Of a stretch of DNA of 46,857 nt, positions 1 through 8,735 are shown in pieces. A program made the position numbers and the translations under genes. The stretch is from an uncultured Pelagibacteraceae bacterium (GTDB lineage Bacteria; Pseudomonadota; Alphaproteobacteria; Pelagibacterales; Pelagibacteraceae). The notes beneath the pieces are model-generated. The model made no database searches and was not told where the DNA came from. It saw only the letters and a program-made list of their open reading frames with translations. The number at the start of each line of letters is the position of its first letter. Position 1 is the first letter of the stretch. The stretch spans positions 1 to 46,857 of the forward strand of contig CACHTV010000006.1 in NCBI GenBank assembly GCA_902582875.1, given 5' to 3'.

Positions 1-212
1 AATTCAGACTCTATATACTCGCTTATTGTTGGCTGAAGTTTTGGAACTAATATAATTGTTACAATTGTTGAAAGAACCCACTTCATAAATGAAATTAAAC
101 TAAGGGAAAAACCTTTTAAAAAACATTGTATTATACAATAAATAAAAATCAGACTTACAAATACATCAAATAAATTTATGCTACTTATAAATTCTAAAAA
201 GTTACTGATCAT
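1..212 (-). CDS. cvpA: CvpA family membrane protein, N-terminal part (cut by window edge)
   Basis: Reading the minus strand from the ATG at 212-210 gives 70 codons that stay open to the window edge. The peptide begins MISNFLEFISSINLFDVFV and has two hydrophobic segments, with LKGF between them and PKLQPTI after them. This matches the start of CvpA/colicin V production family proteins, which are small inner membrane proteins that often sit before purF. The start codon overlaps the TGA stop of the exporter gene upstream as ATGA (209-212), so the two are probably translationally coupled. The family call rests on the N-terminus and on position downstream of dnaB. The molecular function of CvpA is poorly defined. 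The rest of the gene lies outside the window. Confidence 0.75.
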   Translation of the reverse strand, partial: MISNFLEFISSINLFDVFVSLIFIYCIIQCFLKGFSLSLISFMKWVLSTIVTIILVPKLQPTISEYIESE

Positions 213-2689
213 ATAAGTTTGTCAGACTCTTCACCGAAAGGTTTGTAAACTAGCAACAATTTAGGAAGCAAAGTTAAGACTGAAATCATAGCTAGCATCA
301 TTGCAATACCTGTGAACACACCAAAATATATCGTCGGTATAAAGTTCGACAAAACTAAAATTGAAAATCCAAAAACAATAGTTATCGAAGTATTTAAAAT
401 TGCAATGCCAACAGTACTATGACATCTATCAAGTGTTTTATTATAGTTGTTTATTTTTTTAAACTCCTCTTTAAATCTGTAAATATAATGAATACTATTG
501 TCTACTGCTATACCAATTGTAATTGCTGCTATGGTTATGGTCATCATATCTAACGGAATACCAAGCAAACCAATAATACCAAGAATAAAAAATGCTGCTA
601 TAAAATTTGGAACAACTCCTATAGAAGCAAGAATAATATTTCGGAATAAAACTAAAAACATTAAAAAAATTCCGAGCATGACTATACCTAAAGTGAGTAT
701 TTGAGATTTGAATAGACTTTGCAACAAATTATTAAATAGGATTAAGACACCAGCTAATTTATACTCATCTTTATTTAAGCCTAATTTTGTATTTAAATCA
801 GAATTAATTTTGTTGATTAAATCATTTCTTCTTAAATTTTCCAAGGAGTCTTTAATTCTTAGACTAATTCTTGCTTCATCTTTATCAACCGAGATATAAG
901 GCGTAACAATTTCTTTTTTTATTGTTTCTGGAATTTTACTGTATAAAACTGCTATCTCTAAGCTTTGAAGTTCTTTATTATTTAAATCTTCAGCTACTCT
1001 CAAAATTGATCCAAATGATAAAACTTTTCCAATTTCTGGTAAAGAGTCCAGATAATCATGAACTTTGATGATCTTATTCATTTTATCTCTTGTAAACCAA
1101 TATTTAGCTTTATCTTCATTGGTTTCGTTTTCTTCTTCCCATTCATCAAACTCATCGTTTTCTTCCTTAATTTCTTTTTTCTTTTCTGGGAACTTTAAAA
1201 TTATATTTAAAGGAGTAGTGCCACCTAGATCATCATCAATTTTTTTCATTCCCTTATAAATCTCTGTTTCTTTATCAAAATAATTTATAAAACTATTCTC
1301 AACTTCCAGTTTAAATATTCCAACTATACTAAATATAATTACTATTAAGGTAGAACCAAAAATTAGAATTTTATTATTTTTAGCAAAAGAGCCTAAAGCA
1401 GAGGTAACGAGGGATTTTTCTGTGTCTTTAACACCTATCTCATCATTAGATGAAAATAAGTTTAATAAAGAAGGTAATAATAAAAATGTAACTAGTAACG
1501 AAACTATCAATCCTAAAGTCATCATCCACCCAAAATCTATTATTGGTTTAATTCCACTAAACACTAAAGACAAAAAAGCACATATAGTAGTCAAAACAGT
1601 ATAAAGAATCGGAAGCATCATTTTCTTACTAGCTTCAAAAACAGCTTCATCTTTTGTTAACTCAGGAAACTCTTTTTTTAATTGTAAAAATCTAACAGTT
1701 ACATGGATATTCATCGCCATATTTAATATTAGCATTAAAGCAATAAAGTTTGATGAGATTACAGTTACCTTCCACCCAATTAACCCTAAGAGACCTACCA
1801 TTATAATTACAGAAGTTGCACATCCTAATAATGGCATAACTACCCATTTAAAATTTCTAAAAATAAACCAAAGTGTTAAAATAATAAAAATGAAAACTCC
1901 AATTCCAAAAACAACTATATCACTTTTAATATAGCTCATCATATCGTTAGCAATCATCGGAATACCTCCTAAATGTATTTTAGCATTTTCTCCGTATTTG
2001 CTGATAACATCTCTTATTTCGGTTATATTTTGATGATTTCTAATATTATATAAATTTTTATATTCCTCGTATTCATTGAGAAATATTTTATAATTTATTT
2101 TTTCTTTTTTTGACAAGCCTATTTCAACTGATTGATTAAAATATTTGTCTTTTACTTTTATATATTCTGCGAGTCTTTCATCTTTTTTAAGATAAACAAC
2201 AATCCCTGAAGTTTTACCATCCTCGCTAATAACGTAATTTTTATAAATAGGACTATTTATAATCTCATCAAATCCTCTTTTTCTGTCTATTTCCGGGTAA
2301 GCTAAAGTTTTATAATTTTTTAACCTTTCCATTAACCCTTCGTCAGTGCTTTTTAAAAGAGGAACATCAATAACCGTAATTACACTATCAACCCAGGTTA
2401 ATTTTTCTATTTTGGATTTCAATAACTGAAGATTAAGAATAGTTTCTTTTTCAATAAAACTTGAAACTGGAGTATAAGTTAAAACTAGGAAGTCTTTTGA
2501 ACCATACGTTTCATTAACTTCTCTTAAATATTTAAGATCAGGATCTCCTTCAAGCAAAAGAGCGTCAGATGATGCATCTAAATTGAAATTTTTAGCATGA
2601 TAAAAAGAAAAGCCAATTAATATTGCTAAAAATAGAAGGGTTACTTTAGGAAAATCAATAACCAATTTTTTATAAATATTAGTAAACAT
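209..2689 (-). CDS. RND superfamily exporter (MMPL-type, two sterol-sensing-like membrane blocks)
   Basis: This 826-residue inner membrane protein has the RND duplicated layout. There is one membrane helix at about 15-32, a large extracytoplasmic loop, a block of helices at about 255-415, another helix near 440-465, a second loop, and a final block at about 690-815. The second block carries the GIAVDNSIHYIYRF segment typical of predicted RND exporters (COG1033/MMPL group), with the acidic residue next to the helix expected for proton coupling. The substrate cannot be read from sequence; lipids or hydrophobic compounds are usual for the group. An acidic stretch near 505-530 in the second loop is unusual. 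It follows dnaB by 54 bp and overlaps the CvpA-like gene as ATGA. Confidence 0.85.
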   Translation of the reverse strand: MFTNIYKKLVIDFPKVTLLFLAILIGFSFYHAKNFNLDASSDALLLEGDPDLKYLREVNETYGSKDFLVLTYTPVSSFIEKETILNLQLLKSKIEKLTWVDSVITVIDVPLLKSTDEGLMERLKNYKTLAYPEIDRKRGFDEIINSPIYKNYVISEDGKTSGIVVYLKKDERLAEYIKVKDKYFNQSVEIGLSKKEKINYKIFLNEYEEYKNLYNIRNHQNITEIRDVISKYGENAKIHLGGIPMIANDMMSYIKSDIVVFGIGVFIFIILTLWFIFRNFKWVVMPLLGCATSVIIMVGLLGLIGWKVTVISSNFIALMLILNMAMNIHVTVRFLQLKKEFPELTKDEAVFEASKKMMLPILYTVLTTICAFLSLVFSGIKPIIDFGWMMTLGLIVSLLVTFLLLPSLLNLFSSNDEIGVKDTEKSLVTSALGSFAKNNKILIFGSTLIVIIFSIVGIFKLEVENSFINYFDKETEIYKGMKKIDDDLGGTTPLNIILKFPEKKKEIKEENDEFDEWEEENETNEDKAKYWFTRDKMNKIIKVHDYLDSLPEIGKVLSFGSILRVAEDLNNKELQSLEIAVLYSKIPETIKKEIVTPYISVDKDEARISLRIKDSLENLRRNDLINKINSDLNTKLGLNKDEYKLAGVLILFNNLLQSLFKSQILTLGIVMLGIFLMFLVLFRNIILASIGVVPNFIAAFFILGIIGLLGIPLDMMTITIAAITIGIAVDNSIHYIYRFKEEFKKINNYNKTLDRCHSTVGIAILNTSITIVFGFSILVLSNFIPTIYFGVFTGIAMMLAMISVLTLLPKLLLVYKPFGEESDKLI

Positions 2690-2743
2690 AGAGATATTTC
2701 AGATATATCTTAAATTAATGATAACTAAAGATAAAATTTAGTC

Positions 2744-4165
2744 TTAATTTTGAGTTAAATCTTTGAATTTTGTATATATTCCTTCAAATTCAACTTTGAT
2801 AGTACCTGTTGGTCCATGTCTTTGTTTCCCCAGGATAATATCTGCAAGTCCATGTACATCGCTCATTTTGGATTGCCATTCTGCATATTCAATTGAACCT
2901 TGTTTAGGCATCTTTCTTTCTAGATAATAAGCTTCTCTGTAAACAAACATTACTACATCCGCGTCTTGTTCAATTGATCCAGATTCTCTTAAATCAGATA
3001 ATTGAGGTAGTTTATCATCTCTAGTTTCTACTGCTCTGGATAATTGTGACAAAGCTAAAATAGGAACGTTAAGTTCTTTAGCTAAAGCTTTTAAACCTTG
3101 CGTAATTTCAGAAATTTCTTGAACTCTTCCTTCATTTTTATTTAAATTAGATCTCATTAGCTGTATATAATCTACAACTATTAAGCTTACACCAAAAAGA
3201 CGTTTAATTCTCCTAGCTCTATTACTTAATGTGGCAATTGTAATTGCTGGAGTTTCATCAATAAATAATGGTAGATTGTAAATATTTCTTGAAGTTTCAA
3301 TATATCGGTTAATTTCTTCTTCGGTAACTTTTCCTCTTCTTATATCATCAGATTTAATTCGAGCTTGTTCAGACAAAATTCTAGTTGATAACTGCTCTGA
3401 TGACATTTCTAGAGAAAAGAAAGCTACAGAAGATTTTTCTTGACCGTTCATAATATTTTTAGCTGCATGATATGCTATATTTGTTGCTAGAGCAGTCTTA
3501 CCCATAGAAGGTCTGCCAGCTATTATTATTAAATCAGATTTATGCAACCCTCCTAATTTTTCATCTAGAGCTGTTAGACCAGTGGGAACTCCTACTATTC
3601 CTTTATCATTTTTCATTGCTAGAGTCGCCATCTCAATAGTTTGATCTAATGCTTGATTAAATTTTAAAAAAGATTGAGAAAAACTTCCTCTTTCAGCCAG
3701 ATCAAATAGTGATTTTTCTGTATTTTCAATAATTTTTTCTGCATTTTGTTCTTTAGCATTTAATGTTTCAGAAGATAAATTGTCTGAAATTAAAACTAAC
3801 TCTCTTCTTAAATACATTTCATGAATTACTTTTGCATAATCGACTGCTTGTTTTGTTGAACCAGAAAATCTTGTAAGCTTTACCAAATATTCGGTTCCAC
3901 CTACTTCTGCTAACATATTATCTTTTTCGAAAAAATTTTTTAATGTTATGGGATTAGCAATCATTCCTTTATTATTTAAAGTTTCGATTACTTCATATAT
4001 TTTAGTATGCGCAGGGTCATAAAAACTTGTAGGATTTATAATAGTTGATACTTCATCTATGATATCATTATTTACCAAGATAGATCCTAATAAAGCTTGT
4101 TCAGCCTCAATATTAGAAGGTTGCTTTTGATCTAGGTTTTTACCAGTTAATTTGATTTTTTCCAC
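2744..4165 (-). CDS. dnaB: Replicative DNA helicase DnaB
   Basis: This 473-residue protein is a full-length DnaB hexameric helicase, which unwinds DNA at the replication fork. The N-terminal primase-interacting domain (from about residue 18, NIEAEQALLGSIL) is followed by the RecA-like domain. Walker A, GRPSMGKTA, is near 217, Walker B, SLIVVDYIQLM, is near 327, and KQRHGPTGTI near the C-terminus is a conserved DnaB segment. No intein interrupts it. It is the fourth gene of an rpsF-rpsR-rplI-dnaB run, an order common in Alphaproteobacteria. A 74-bp gap separates it from rplI, the widest in this run, so it may also have its own promoter. Confidence 0.98.
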   Translation of the reverse strand: MEKIKLTGKNLDQKQPSNIEAEQALLGSILVNNDIIDEVSTIINPTSFYDPAHTKIYEVIETLNNKGMIANPITLKNFFEKDNMLAEVGGTEYLVKLTRFSGSTKQAVDYAKVIHEMYLRRELVLISDNLSSETLNAKEQNAEKIIENTEKSLFDLAERGSFSQSFLKFNQALDQTIEMATLAMKNDKGIVGVPTGLTALDEKLGGLHKSDLIIIAGRPSMGKTALATNIAYHAAKNIMNGQEKSSVAFFSLEMSSEQLSTRILSEQARIKSDDIRRGKVTEEEINRYIETSRNIYNLPLFIDETPAITIATLSNRARRIKRLFGVSLIVVDYIQLMRSNLNKNEGRVQEISEITQGLKALAKELNVPILALSQLSRAVETRDDKLPQLSDLRESGSIEQDADVVMFVYREAYYLERKMPKQGSIEYAEWQSKMSDVHGLADIILGKQRHGPTGTIKVEFEGIYTKFKDLTQN

Positions 4166-4239
4166 TCTTTAATAATAGATTGCGAGAAAAGTAATTAAAG
4201 TTAAAAGTTACACACTTTTTATCTTCATCTGTGGAAAAG

Positions 4240-4695
4240 TTATATTGCTTGAATTTTATCTATTTTGATTGAAATTTGAGCTGTAACTTCTGAGTGAAAA
4301 TTTATATCTACTTTATATTCTCCGATTTTGTTTATATCTTTTCTTAAAACTATTTGAGATGGTTTTACTTCAATTTTCATTTTATTAAAAATTTCTGTTG
4401 ATATTTCTTTGGGTTTTATTGAGCCGTATAATTCACCATTTTCTTTACTTTCTTTACTAAATTTAAAGGATTTTTTATTAATTAATTGCGCTGTCTCTTT
4501 TAATTTTTTTTTAAGTTCAATATTTTTTTTATTTAATTCATCTTTTTTTTTAGCAACATGTTCTAGATTTTCCTTGCTATATCTTAAAGCTTTTCCAGTT
4601 TTTAAAAGAAAATTTCTTCCATACCCAGGTTTAACTACAACCTTATCTCCGATATTACCAAGATTCATTATATTTTCTAAAAGTATTACTTCCAT
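4240..4695 (-). CDS. rplI: 50S ribosomal protein bL9
   Basis: This 151-residue protein starts MEVILLENIMNLGNIGDKV, followed by VKPGYGRNFLL. That is the strongly conserved rRNA-binding N-terminal domain of bL9. A long lysine-rich helix follows at about 45-80, then the C-terminal domain. Length is normal for the family. It lies 6 bp after rpsR in the ribosomal protein operon led by rpsF. The protein binds 23S rRNA near the L1 stalk and helps limit frameshifting and ribosome collisions. Confidence 0.97.
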   Translation of the reverse strand: MEVILLENIMNLGNIGDKVVVKPGYGRNFLLKTGKALRYSKENLEHVAKKKDELNKKNIELKKKLKETAQLINKKSFKFSKESKENGELYGSIKPKEISTEIFNKMKIEVKPSQIVLRKDINKIGEYKVDINFHSEVTAQISIKIDKIQAI

Positions 4696-4701
4696 AATTA
4701 A

Positions 4702-4974
4702 TTATATCAATCCTAGAATTTTTGCTTTTTTAATTTCTCTAGTTAGTTTTTTTTGTTTACCACTTGATACTGCAGTAATTTTAGAAGAAAGAACTTTATT
4801 ATTTTCAGTTATATACTTTTTTAATAAAGCAATATTTTTGTAATCAATGATAGGAGCATTTTTTACAGAAAATGGACATGTTTTATTAAATCTTCCTTCA
4901 GATTTTTGAAATAAACTTAGTTTATTAAGAGAACTAGTTCCTTTTTTTTTAAATTTTTTTCCTTTTCGTTTCAT
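4702..4974 (-). CDS. rpsR: 30S ribosomal protein bS18
   Basis: This 90-residue protein has a very basic N-terminus and the conserved bS18 core: CPF near 34-36, IDYKN, LLKKYITENNKV, and the basic SGKQKKLTREIKKAK segment. bS18 pairs with bS6 on the platform of the small subunit, and its gene directly follows rpsF here with a 3-bp gap. The family assignment is secure. Confidence 0.97.
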   Translation of the reverse strand: MKRKGKKFKKKGTSSLNKLSLFQKSEGRFNKTCPFSVKNAPIIDYKNIALLKKYITENNKVLSSKITAVSSGKQKKLTREIKKAKILGLI

Positions 4975-4977
4975 TAA

Positions 4978-5298
4978 CTATTCCTTTTTAAAGTATTCAT
5001 TTTTTACGTCTAGTTTTTTATATTTAACAATAAGATGTCTAATTATTGACGAGTCAATTTTAATTTTTTTAGTCATTTCATCTAAAGTTTCTTTGTTTCC
5101 TTCAAATTTATAATGAATATAAAATCCTTTTTTATATCTTTTGATTTTTTTTGCTAAGTTCAGTAAGCCCCATTTTTCAATTTTTATGACTTTACCAGAA
5201 TTATTATTTATAATGTCGGTATATTTCTCTTTAATTTTTTCCAATTCAGATTCGGGCAAATCTTGCTTGGTAACTAAAGTATTTTCATAAAAAGACAT
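4978..5298 (-). CDS. rpsF: 30S ribosomal protein bS6
   Basis: This 106-residue protein begins MSFYENTLVTKQDL. It carries the bS6 ferredoxin-like fold signatures: WGLLNLAKKIKRYKKGFY near 43-60, and SSIIRHLIVKY near 83-93. It binds bS18 and the central domain of 16S rRNA. It is the first gene of the minus-strand block running to the window's left edge and is divergent from fabD across 112 bp. A promoter-like pair lies at 5352-5379. The family's long acidic tail is absent, which is common. Confidence 0.97.
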   Translation of the reverse strand: MSFYENTLVTKQDLPESELEKIKEKYTDIINNNSGKVIKIEKWGLLNLAKKIKRYKKGFYIHYKFEGNKETLDEMTKKIKIDSSIIRHLIVKYKKLDVKNEYFKKE

Positions 5299-5351
5299 AA
5301 AAAAGAATATTGTTTATTAGTTTGCTTTAAAGTACATATTATAAAAAAAGC

Positions 5352-5379
5352 TTTATACTATAATAGATATTTATATCAA
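5352..5379 (-). promoter_or_regulatory. Candidate sigma-70 promoter for rpsF operon
   Basis: On the minus strand, TTGATA (5379-5374) and TATAAA (5357-5352) are separated by 16 bp. Transcription would start about 45 bp before the rpsF ATG. In DNA this AT-rich such matches occur by chance, so the support is the spacing and the location in the divergent gap. Confidence 0.4.
5359..5364 (+). promoter_or_regulatory. Candidate -10 element for fabD
   Basis: A perfect TATAAT lies 47 bp before the fabD start in the 112-bp gap shared with rpsF. No convincing -35 hexamer stands at the right distance. It overlaps the minus-strand candidate promoter for rpsF, so the two transcripts could compete. Confidence 0.3.
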
Positions 5380-5410
5380 TACTAATTATCAGCGATTAAA
5401 TGCTAAATAT

Positions 5411-6349
5411 ATGAATGCTATACTCTTTCCAGGCCAAGGTTCACAAATTGTAGGGATGGGATCTGAATTTTACAATAATTTTGAAATTGTAAAAAAAATA
5501 TTTCAAGAAGCAGATGATAAGCTTAATTATAAAATCTCAAAGATTATTTTAGAAGGTCCAGAAGAAAAGTTAAAATTAACACAAATTACCCAGCCAGCAA
5601 TATTAACTGTAAGTTATGCAATTTTTTCGGTTCTTAAGAAGGAATTTAATTTTGATTTTAAATCTACTAAATATTTTGCAGGTCATTCTTTAGGAGAATA
5701 TAGCGCTTTAGTATGTTCCGAATCTTTAAATTTTAACGATGCCTTATTTTTGCTTTATGAAAGAGGTAAATCGATGCAAGAAGCTGTTCCTGTAGGAAAA
5801 GGCAGCATGATTGCAGTGTTGGGTTCAAAAATAGAAGAACTTAATAATTTGATTAAAGAACTTAAAATAAAAGGCGTTTGTGAGATTGCTAATGATAATG
5901 CAGATGGTCAGACAATATTAAGTGGTGATATTGAAAGTATTAATTTATTGCAAACTGTTTTAAAAGAAAACAAAAAAAAATTTATCCCTTTAAATGTAAG
6001 CGCACCTTTTCATTGTTCTTTAATGAACCCTGCAGCTAATAAAATGAAAGATAAGATATATTCAGTTGATTTTAAAAAACCCATATTTGATGTTGTTTGT
6101 AATGTAACCTCTAAACCAGAGAATGACCCAGAAAATATTAAAAAATTATTAATTGAACAAATTTATTCTACTGTAAGATGGAGAGAAAGTATAATAAACA
6201 TGTCTAAAGAAAAAATTACAGATTTTATTGAAATAGGACCTGGTAAAGTTTTATCAGGGATGGTTAAAAGGACAGTGAAAAATATTAATTGCTTTAGTAT
6301 AAATTCAATAGATGATATGAAAAAAATAATTGATGAATTTAAAAAATAA
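5411..6349 (+). CDS. fabD: Malonyl-CoA:ACP transacylase FabD
   Basis: This 312-residue cytoplasmic enzyme moves malonyl groups from CoA to acyl carrier protein for fatty acid synthesis. The N-terminal FPGQGSQ motif is present. The nucleophile is Ser93 in GHSLGE, and the catalytic histidine is His201 in APFHC, nearly the same numbering as in E. coli. It is first in a fabD-fabG-acpP run. The fabG start lies inside its last codons. All key residues are intact. Confidence 0.97.
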   Translation: MNAILFPGQGSQIVGMGSEFYNNFEIVKKIFQEADDKLNYKISKIILEGPEEKLKLTQITQPAILTVSYAIFSVLKKEFNFDFKSTKYFAGHSLGEYSALVCSESLNFNDALFLLYERGKSMQEAVPVGKGSMIAVLGSKIEELNNLIKELKIKGVCEIANDNADGQTILSGDIESINLLQTVLKENKKKFIPLNVSAPFHCSLMNPAANKMKDKIYSVDFKKPIFDVVCNVTSKPENDPENIKKLLIEQIYSTVRWRESIINMSKEKITDFIEIGPGKVLSGMVKRTVKNINCFSINSIDDMKKIIDEFKK

Positions 6350-7064
6350 AAAAATTATTATTACAGGTGCTACAGGCGGCATTGGAAATAGTCTTGTAAA
6401 AAAATTTACTGACAATGGTTCAATAGTCTTGGCTACTGGAACTAAAGAAGAAAAATTAAATAATCTCAAAAATAAATTTAGCAATATTTATATTGAAAAG
6501 TTTAATTTAGCAGAACATAAAAACATAGAGTCATTTATAGAAGATGCAAGTAATAAACTAGGAGGTATAGATGTTCTGGTTAACAATGCTGGGATGAATT
6601 TAGATAATATATCTATTCGATTAACTGAAGAAAACTGGAAAAAAGTTTTAGACTTAAATCTAACTGCTACTTTCCTAATGTGTAAATTTGCAATAAAAAA
6701 AATGCTTAAAAATAAGTCAGGAAAAATTATAAATATCACTTCAATTGTTGGTCATACAGGAAACTTAGGCCAAGCAAATTATGCAGCGTCTAAAGCAGGT
6801 ATAGTCGCTTTTTCTAAAAGTTTGGCTATTGAGTATGCAAAAAAAAATATTAATATAAATTGTGTTTCTCCTGGATTCATAAAAACTGAAATGACTGATA
6901 ATATTAATGATGAATTTAAAAAGACGTTAATCAGCAAAATTCCCTCTGGTGATTTAGGTAGTGGAGAAGATGTTTCTAATTGCGTAGCATTTTTAGCATC
7001 AGAAATGGCAAATTATATCAATGGTGAGACCATTCATGTTAATGGCGGAATGTATATGGCTTGA
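6333..7064 (+). CDS. fabG: 3-oxoacyl-ACP reductase FabG
   Basis: This 243-residue short-chain dehydrogenase reduces 3-oxoacyl-ACP with NADPH. The cofactor motif TGATGGIG is at 11-18 and NNAG is near 84-87. The catalytic residues are Ser137, Tyr150 and Lys154 (YAASK). I chose the ATG at 6333, giving MNLKNKKIIITG, over the TTG one codon earlier. It overlaps the end of fabD by 17 bp, which suggests coupled translation. The stop is TGA. Confidence 0.95.
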   Translation: MNLKNKKIIITGATGGIGNSLVKKFTDNGSIVLATGTKEEKLNNLKNKFSNIYIEKFNLAEHKNIESFIEDASNKLGGIDVLVNNAGMNLDNISIRLTEENWKKVLDLNLTATFLMCKFAIKKMLKNKSGKIINITSIVGHTGNLGQANYAASKAGIVAFSKSLAIEYAKKNININCVSPGFIKTEMTDNINDEFKKTLISKIPSGDLGSGEDVSNCVAFLASEMANYINGETIHVNGGMYMA

Positions 7065-7119
7065 CAATTCTATCCAATAATCTAATAAGAAATTATCATA
7101 AACATATTAAAGGTAATTA

Positions 7120-7362
7120 ATGTCTGAAGAGATAAAAGGAAAAATTAAAAAAATAGTAGCTGATCATTTAGGAATTGAAGAAGAAAAAGTAACAGAAGAA
7201 GCAAGTTTTATAGATGATTTAGGTGCAGATAGTTTAGATACTGTTGAATTAGTAATGGCGTTCGAAGAAGAGTTTGGTTCAGAGATATCAGACAGTGAAG
7301 CTGAGAAAATTTTGACAGTAGGTGATGCTATAAAATTTATTGAGAGTAAATCAAGCCAATAA
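7120..7362 (+). CDS. acpP: Acyl carrier protein
   Basis: This 80-residue acidic protein carries the growing acyl chain on a 4'-phosphopantetheine arm attached to Ser38 in the [10 protein letters not shown] motif. Length and acidity are typical. It lies 55 bp after fabG and 16 bp before gmk. In many bacteria fabF follows here directly, but in this window it does not. Confidence 0.98.
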   Translation: MSEEIKGKIKKIVADHLGIEEEKVTEEASFIDDLGADSLDTVELVMAFEEEFGSEISDSEAEKILTVGDAIKFIESKSSQ

Positions 7363-7378
7363 ATAATTTTTTTTAAAA

Positions 7379-7978
7379 ATGAATCATGATTCAAAAAATA
7401 TCATGGTAATTTTGTCTTCCCCTTCTGGTGCGGGCAAAACAACTATCACTAAAAAGATTCAACAAAAATACCAATCATTTAAAATATCAGTTTCACACAC
7501 GACACGAAAACCTCGCCCGAATGAAATAGATGGAGTAGATTACTATTTTGTTTCTCAAGAAAGATTTAAAAAACTTGTAAGTGAAGGTAAATTTTATGAG
7601 TATGCAAAAATTTTTGACAATTATTATGGAACTTTAAAAGAAACAGTAAATGAAATGATAAAGAAAAATGATATAATATTTGATATTGACTGGCAGGGCA
7701 CACAGCAATTATCTAAATTTAAAAATTTAAAACTAATTAAAATATATTTAATACCTCCTAATAAAGATGAATTAAGAGAAAGACTAATAAAAAGAAATCA
7801 AGACTCACCTCAAGAAGTAGAAAGAAGATATAAAGCATATGATAAAGATATACAGCATTGGAAAGATTATGATTATATTATAATAAATGAAAATCTTGAA
7901 AATTGTTATAAACAAATTGAAAATATTATTTCAACAAATAAAGATACATCTTTTAAATTTTCTCAAAAATCTCAGTAA
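7379..7978 (+). CDS. gmk: Guanylate kinase
   Basis: This protein of about 199 residues phosphorylates GMP to GDP. The P-loop SSPSGAGKTT is at 13-22. The GMP-binding region is visible as SHTTRKPRPNEIDGVDYYFV, with DIDWQGTQQL further on. The start at 7379 adds eight residues before a second ATG at 7403 that would fit the family's usual N-terminus, so the start is uncertain. The gene ends inside the 3' end of rsmA on the other strand (26-bp overlap). Confidence 0.96.
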   Translation: MNHDSKNIMVILSSPSGAGKTTITKKIQQKYQSFKISVSHTTRKPRPNEIDGVDYYFVSQERFKKLVSEGKFYEYAKIFDNYYGTLKETVNEMIKKNDIIFDIDWQGTQQLSKFKNLKLIKIYLIPPNKDELRERLIKRNQDSPQEVERRYKAYDKDIQHWKDYDYIIINENLENCYKQIENIISTNKDTSFKFSQKSQ

Positions 7979-8735
7979 TTTCATAATATTTTTCAGGCCT
8001 TAAATCAGTAGGTCTAGCTTTAAGATCTAAATCTTTAATAGAATCTAATTGTTTTTTGTTGAAAATTTTTCTTAAATTTTTGTTAATCATTTTTCTCTTA
8101 TTTGAAAATAATATATTTGTAACTTTTTCTAAGTTTTCTATCTTTTTAATTTTAGAGACTTTTTTAATAGGAGCTAAATATAGAACAGTTGAATCAATTT
8201 TTGGTTTTGGAAAAAAACAATTTGGAGAAACATTAAATTTACTTAAAAGTTTTAATCTATAGTTTGTTAAAATTGATAGTCTACCATATTTTGAGGTATT
8301 ATATTTACCAATAATTCTTTCAGCCATCTCTTTTTGAAACATTAATATTAATGCAACATATCTAGGAGGATATTTTTTAAATTTAATTATCTTTGCAAGT
8401 ATTTGTGAAGAAATATTGTAGGGTAGATTTCCAAAAATAATAGAATTATTTTTTACTTTTTCTTCAAAATTAAATTTAAGAATATCTTTATTATATATTC
8501 TTATTTTTTTCTGATTTTGATACTTTGCTTTCAACTCTCTTGAAAAGAGATTATCCTTTTCAATTAAAGTTAAAGATTTAGGTTTTTTTTTTAATATTTC
8601 TTCTGTTAAAGCCCCTTTACCAGGACCTATTTCTAAGATGTGTTTATCAAAAATTTCTCTAAAATTGATTATTTTTTTTATTATATTTTTATCTATCAAA
8701 TAATTTTGTCCTAGAGATTTCTTTGGGTAATTCAT
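7953..8735 (-). CDS. rsmA: 16S rRNA adenine dimethyltransferase RsmA (KsgA)
   Basis: This 260-residue enzyme dimethylates the two adjacent adenines in the 3' terminal helix of 16S rRNA during small subunit maturation. The SAM-binding motif LEIGPGKG is at 34-41 and the catalytic NLPYNI motif is at 103-108. The N-terminal KSLGQNYLID is also characteristic. It is the last gene of the lptF-to-rsmA operon. Its start overlaps the end of pdxA by 4 bp (ATGA). Confidence 0.97.
   Translation of the reverse strand: MNYPKKSLGQNYLIDKNIIKKIINFREIFDKHILEIGPGKGALTEEILKKKPKSLTLIEKDNLFSRELKAKYQNQKKIRIYNKDILKFNFEEKVKNNSIIFGNLPYNISSQILAKIIKFKKYPPRYVALILMFQKEMAERIIGKYNTSKYGRLSILTNYRLKLLSKFNVSPNCFFPKPKIDSTVLYLAPIKKVSKIKKIENLEKVTNILFSNKRKMINKNLRKIFNKKQLDSIKDLDLKARPTDLRPEKYYEITEIFEKI

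Noticed and set aside
4166-4239. Possible DnaA box (TGTGGAAAA at 4230-4238) near dnaB, hinting at a replication origin
   Set aside because: It is a single near-match with one mismatch, with no cluster of boxes and no unwinding element distinct from the AT-rich background.
4409-4843. Long plus-strand open frame opposite rplI and rpsR, and similar frames elsewhere opposite real genes
   Set aside because: These lie antisense to secure genes, show no family motifs, and arise from the low-stop antisense frame in AT-rich coding DNA.
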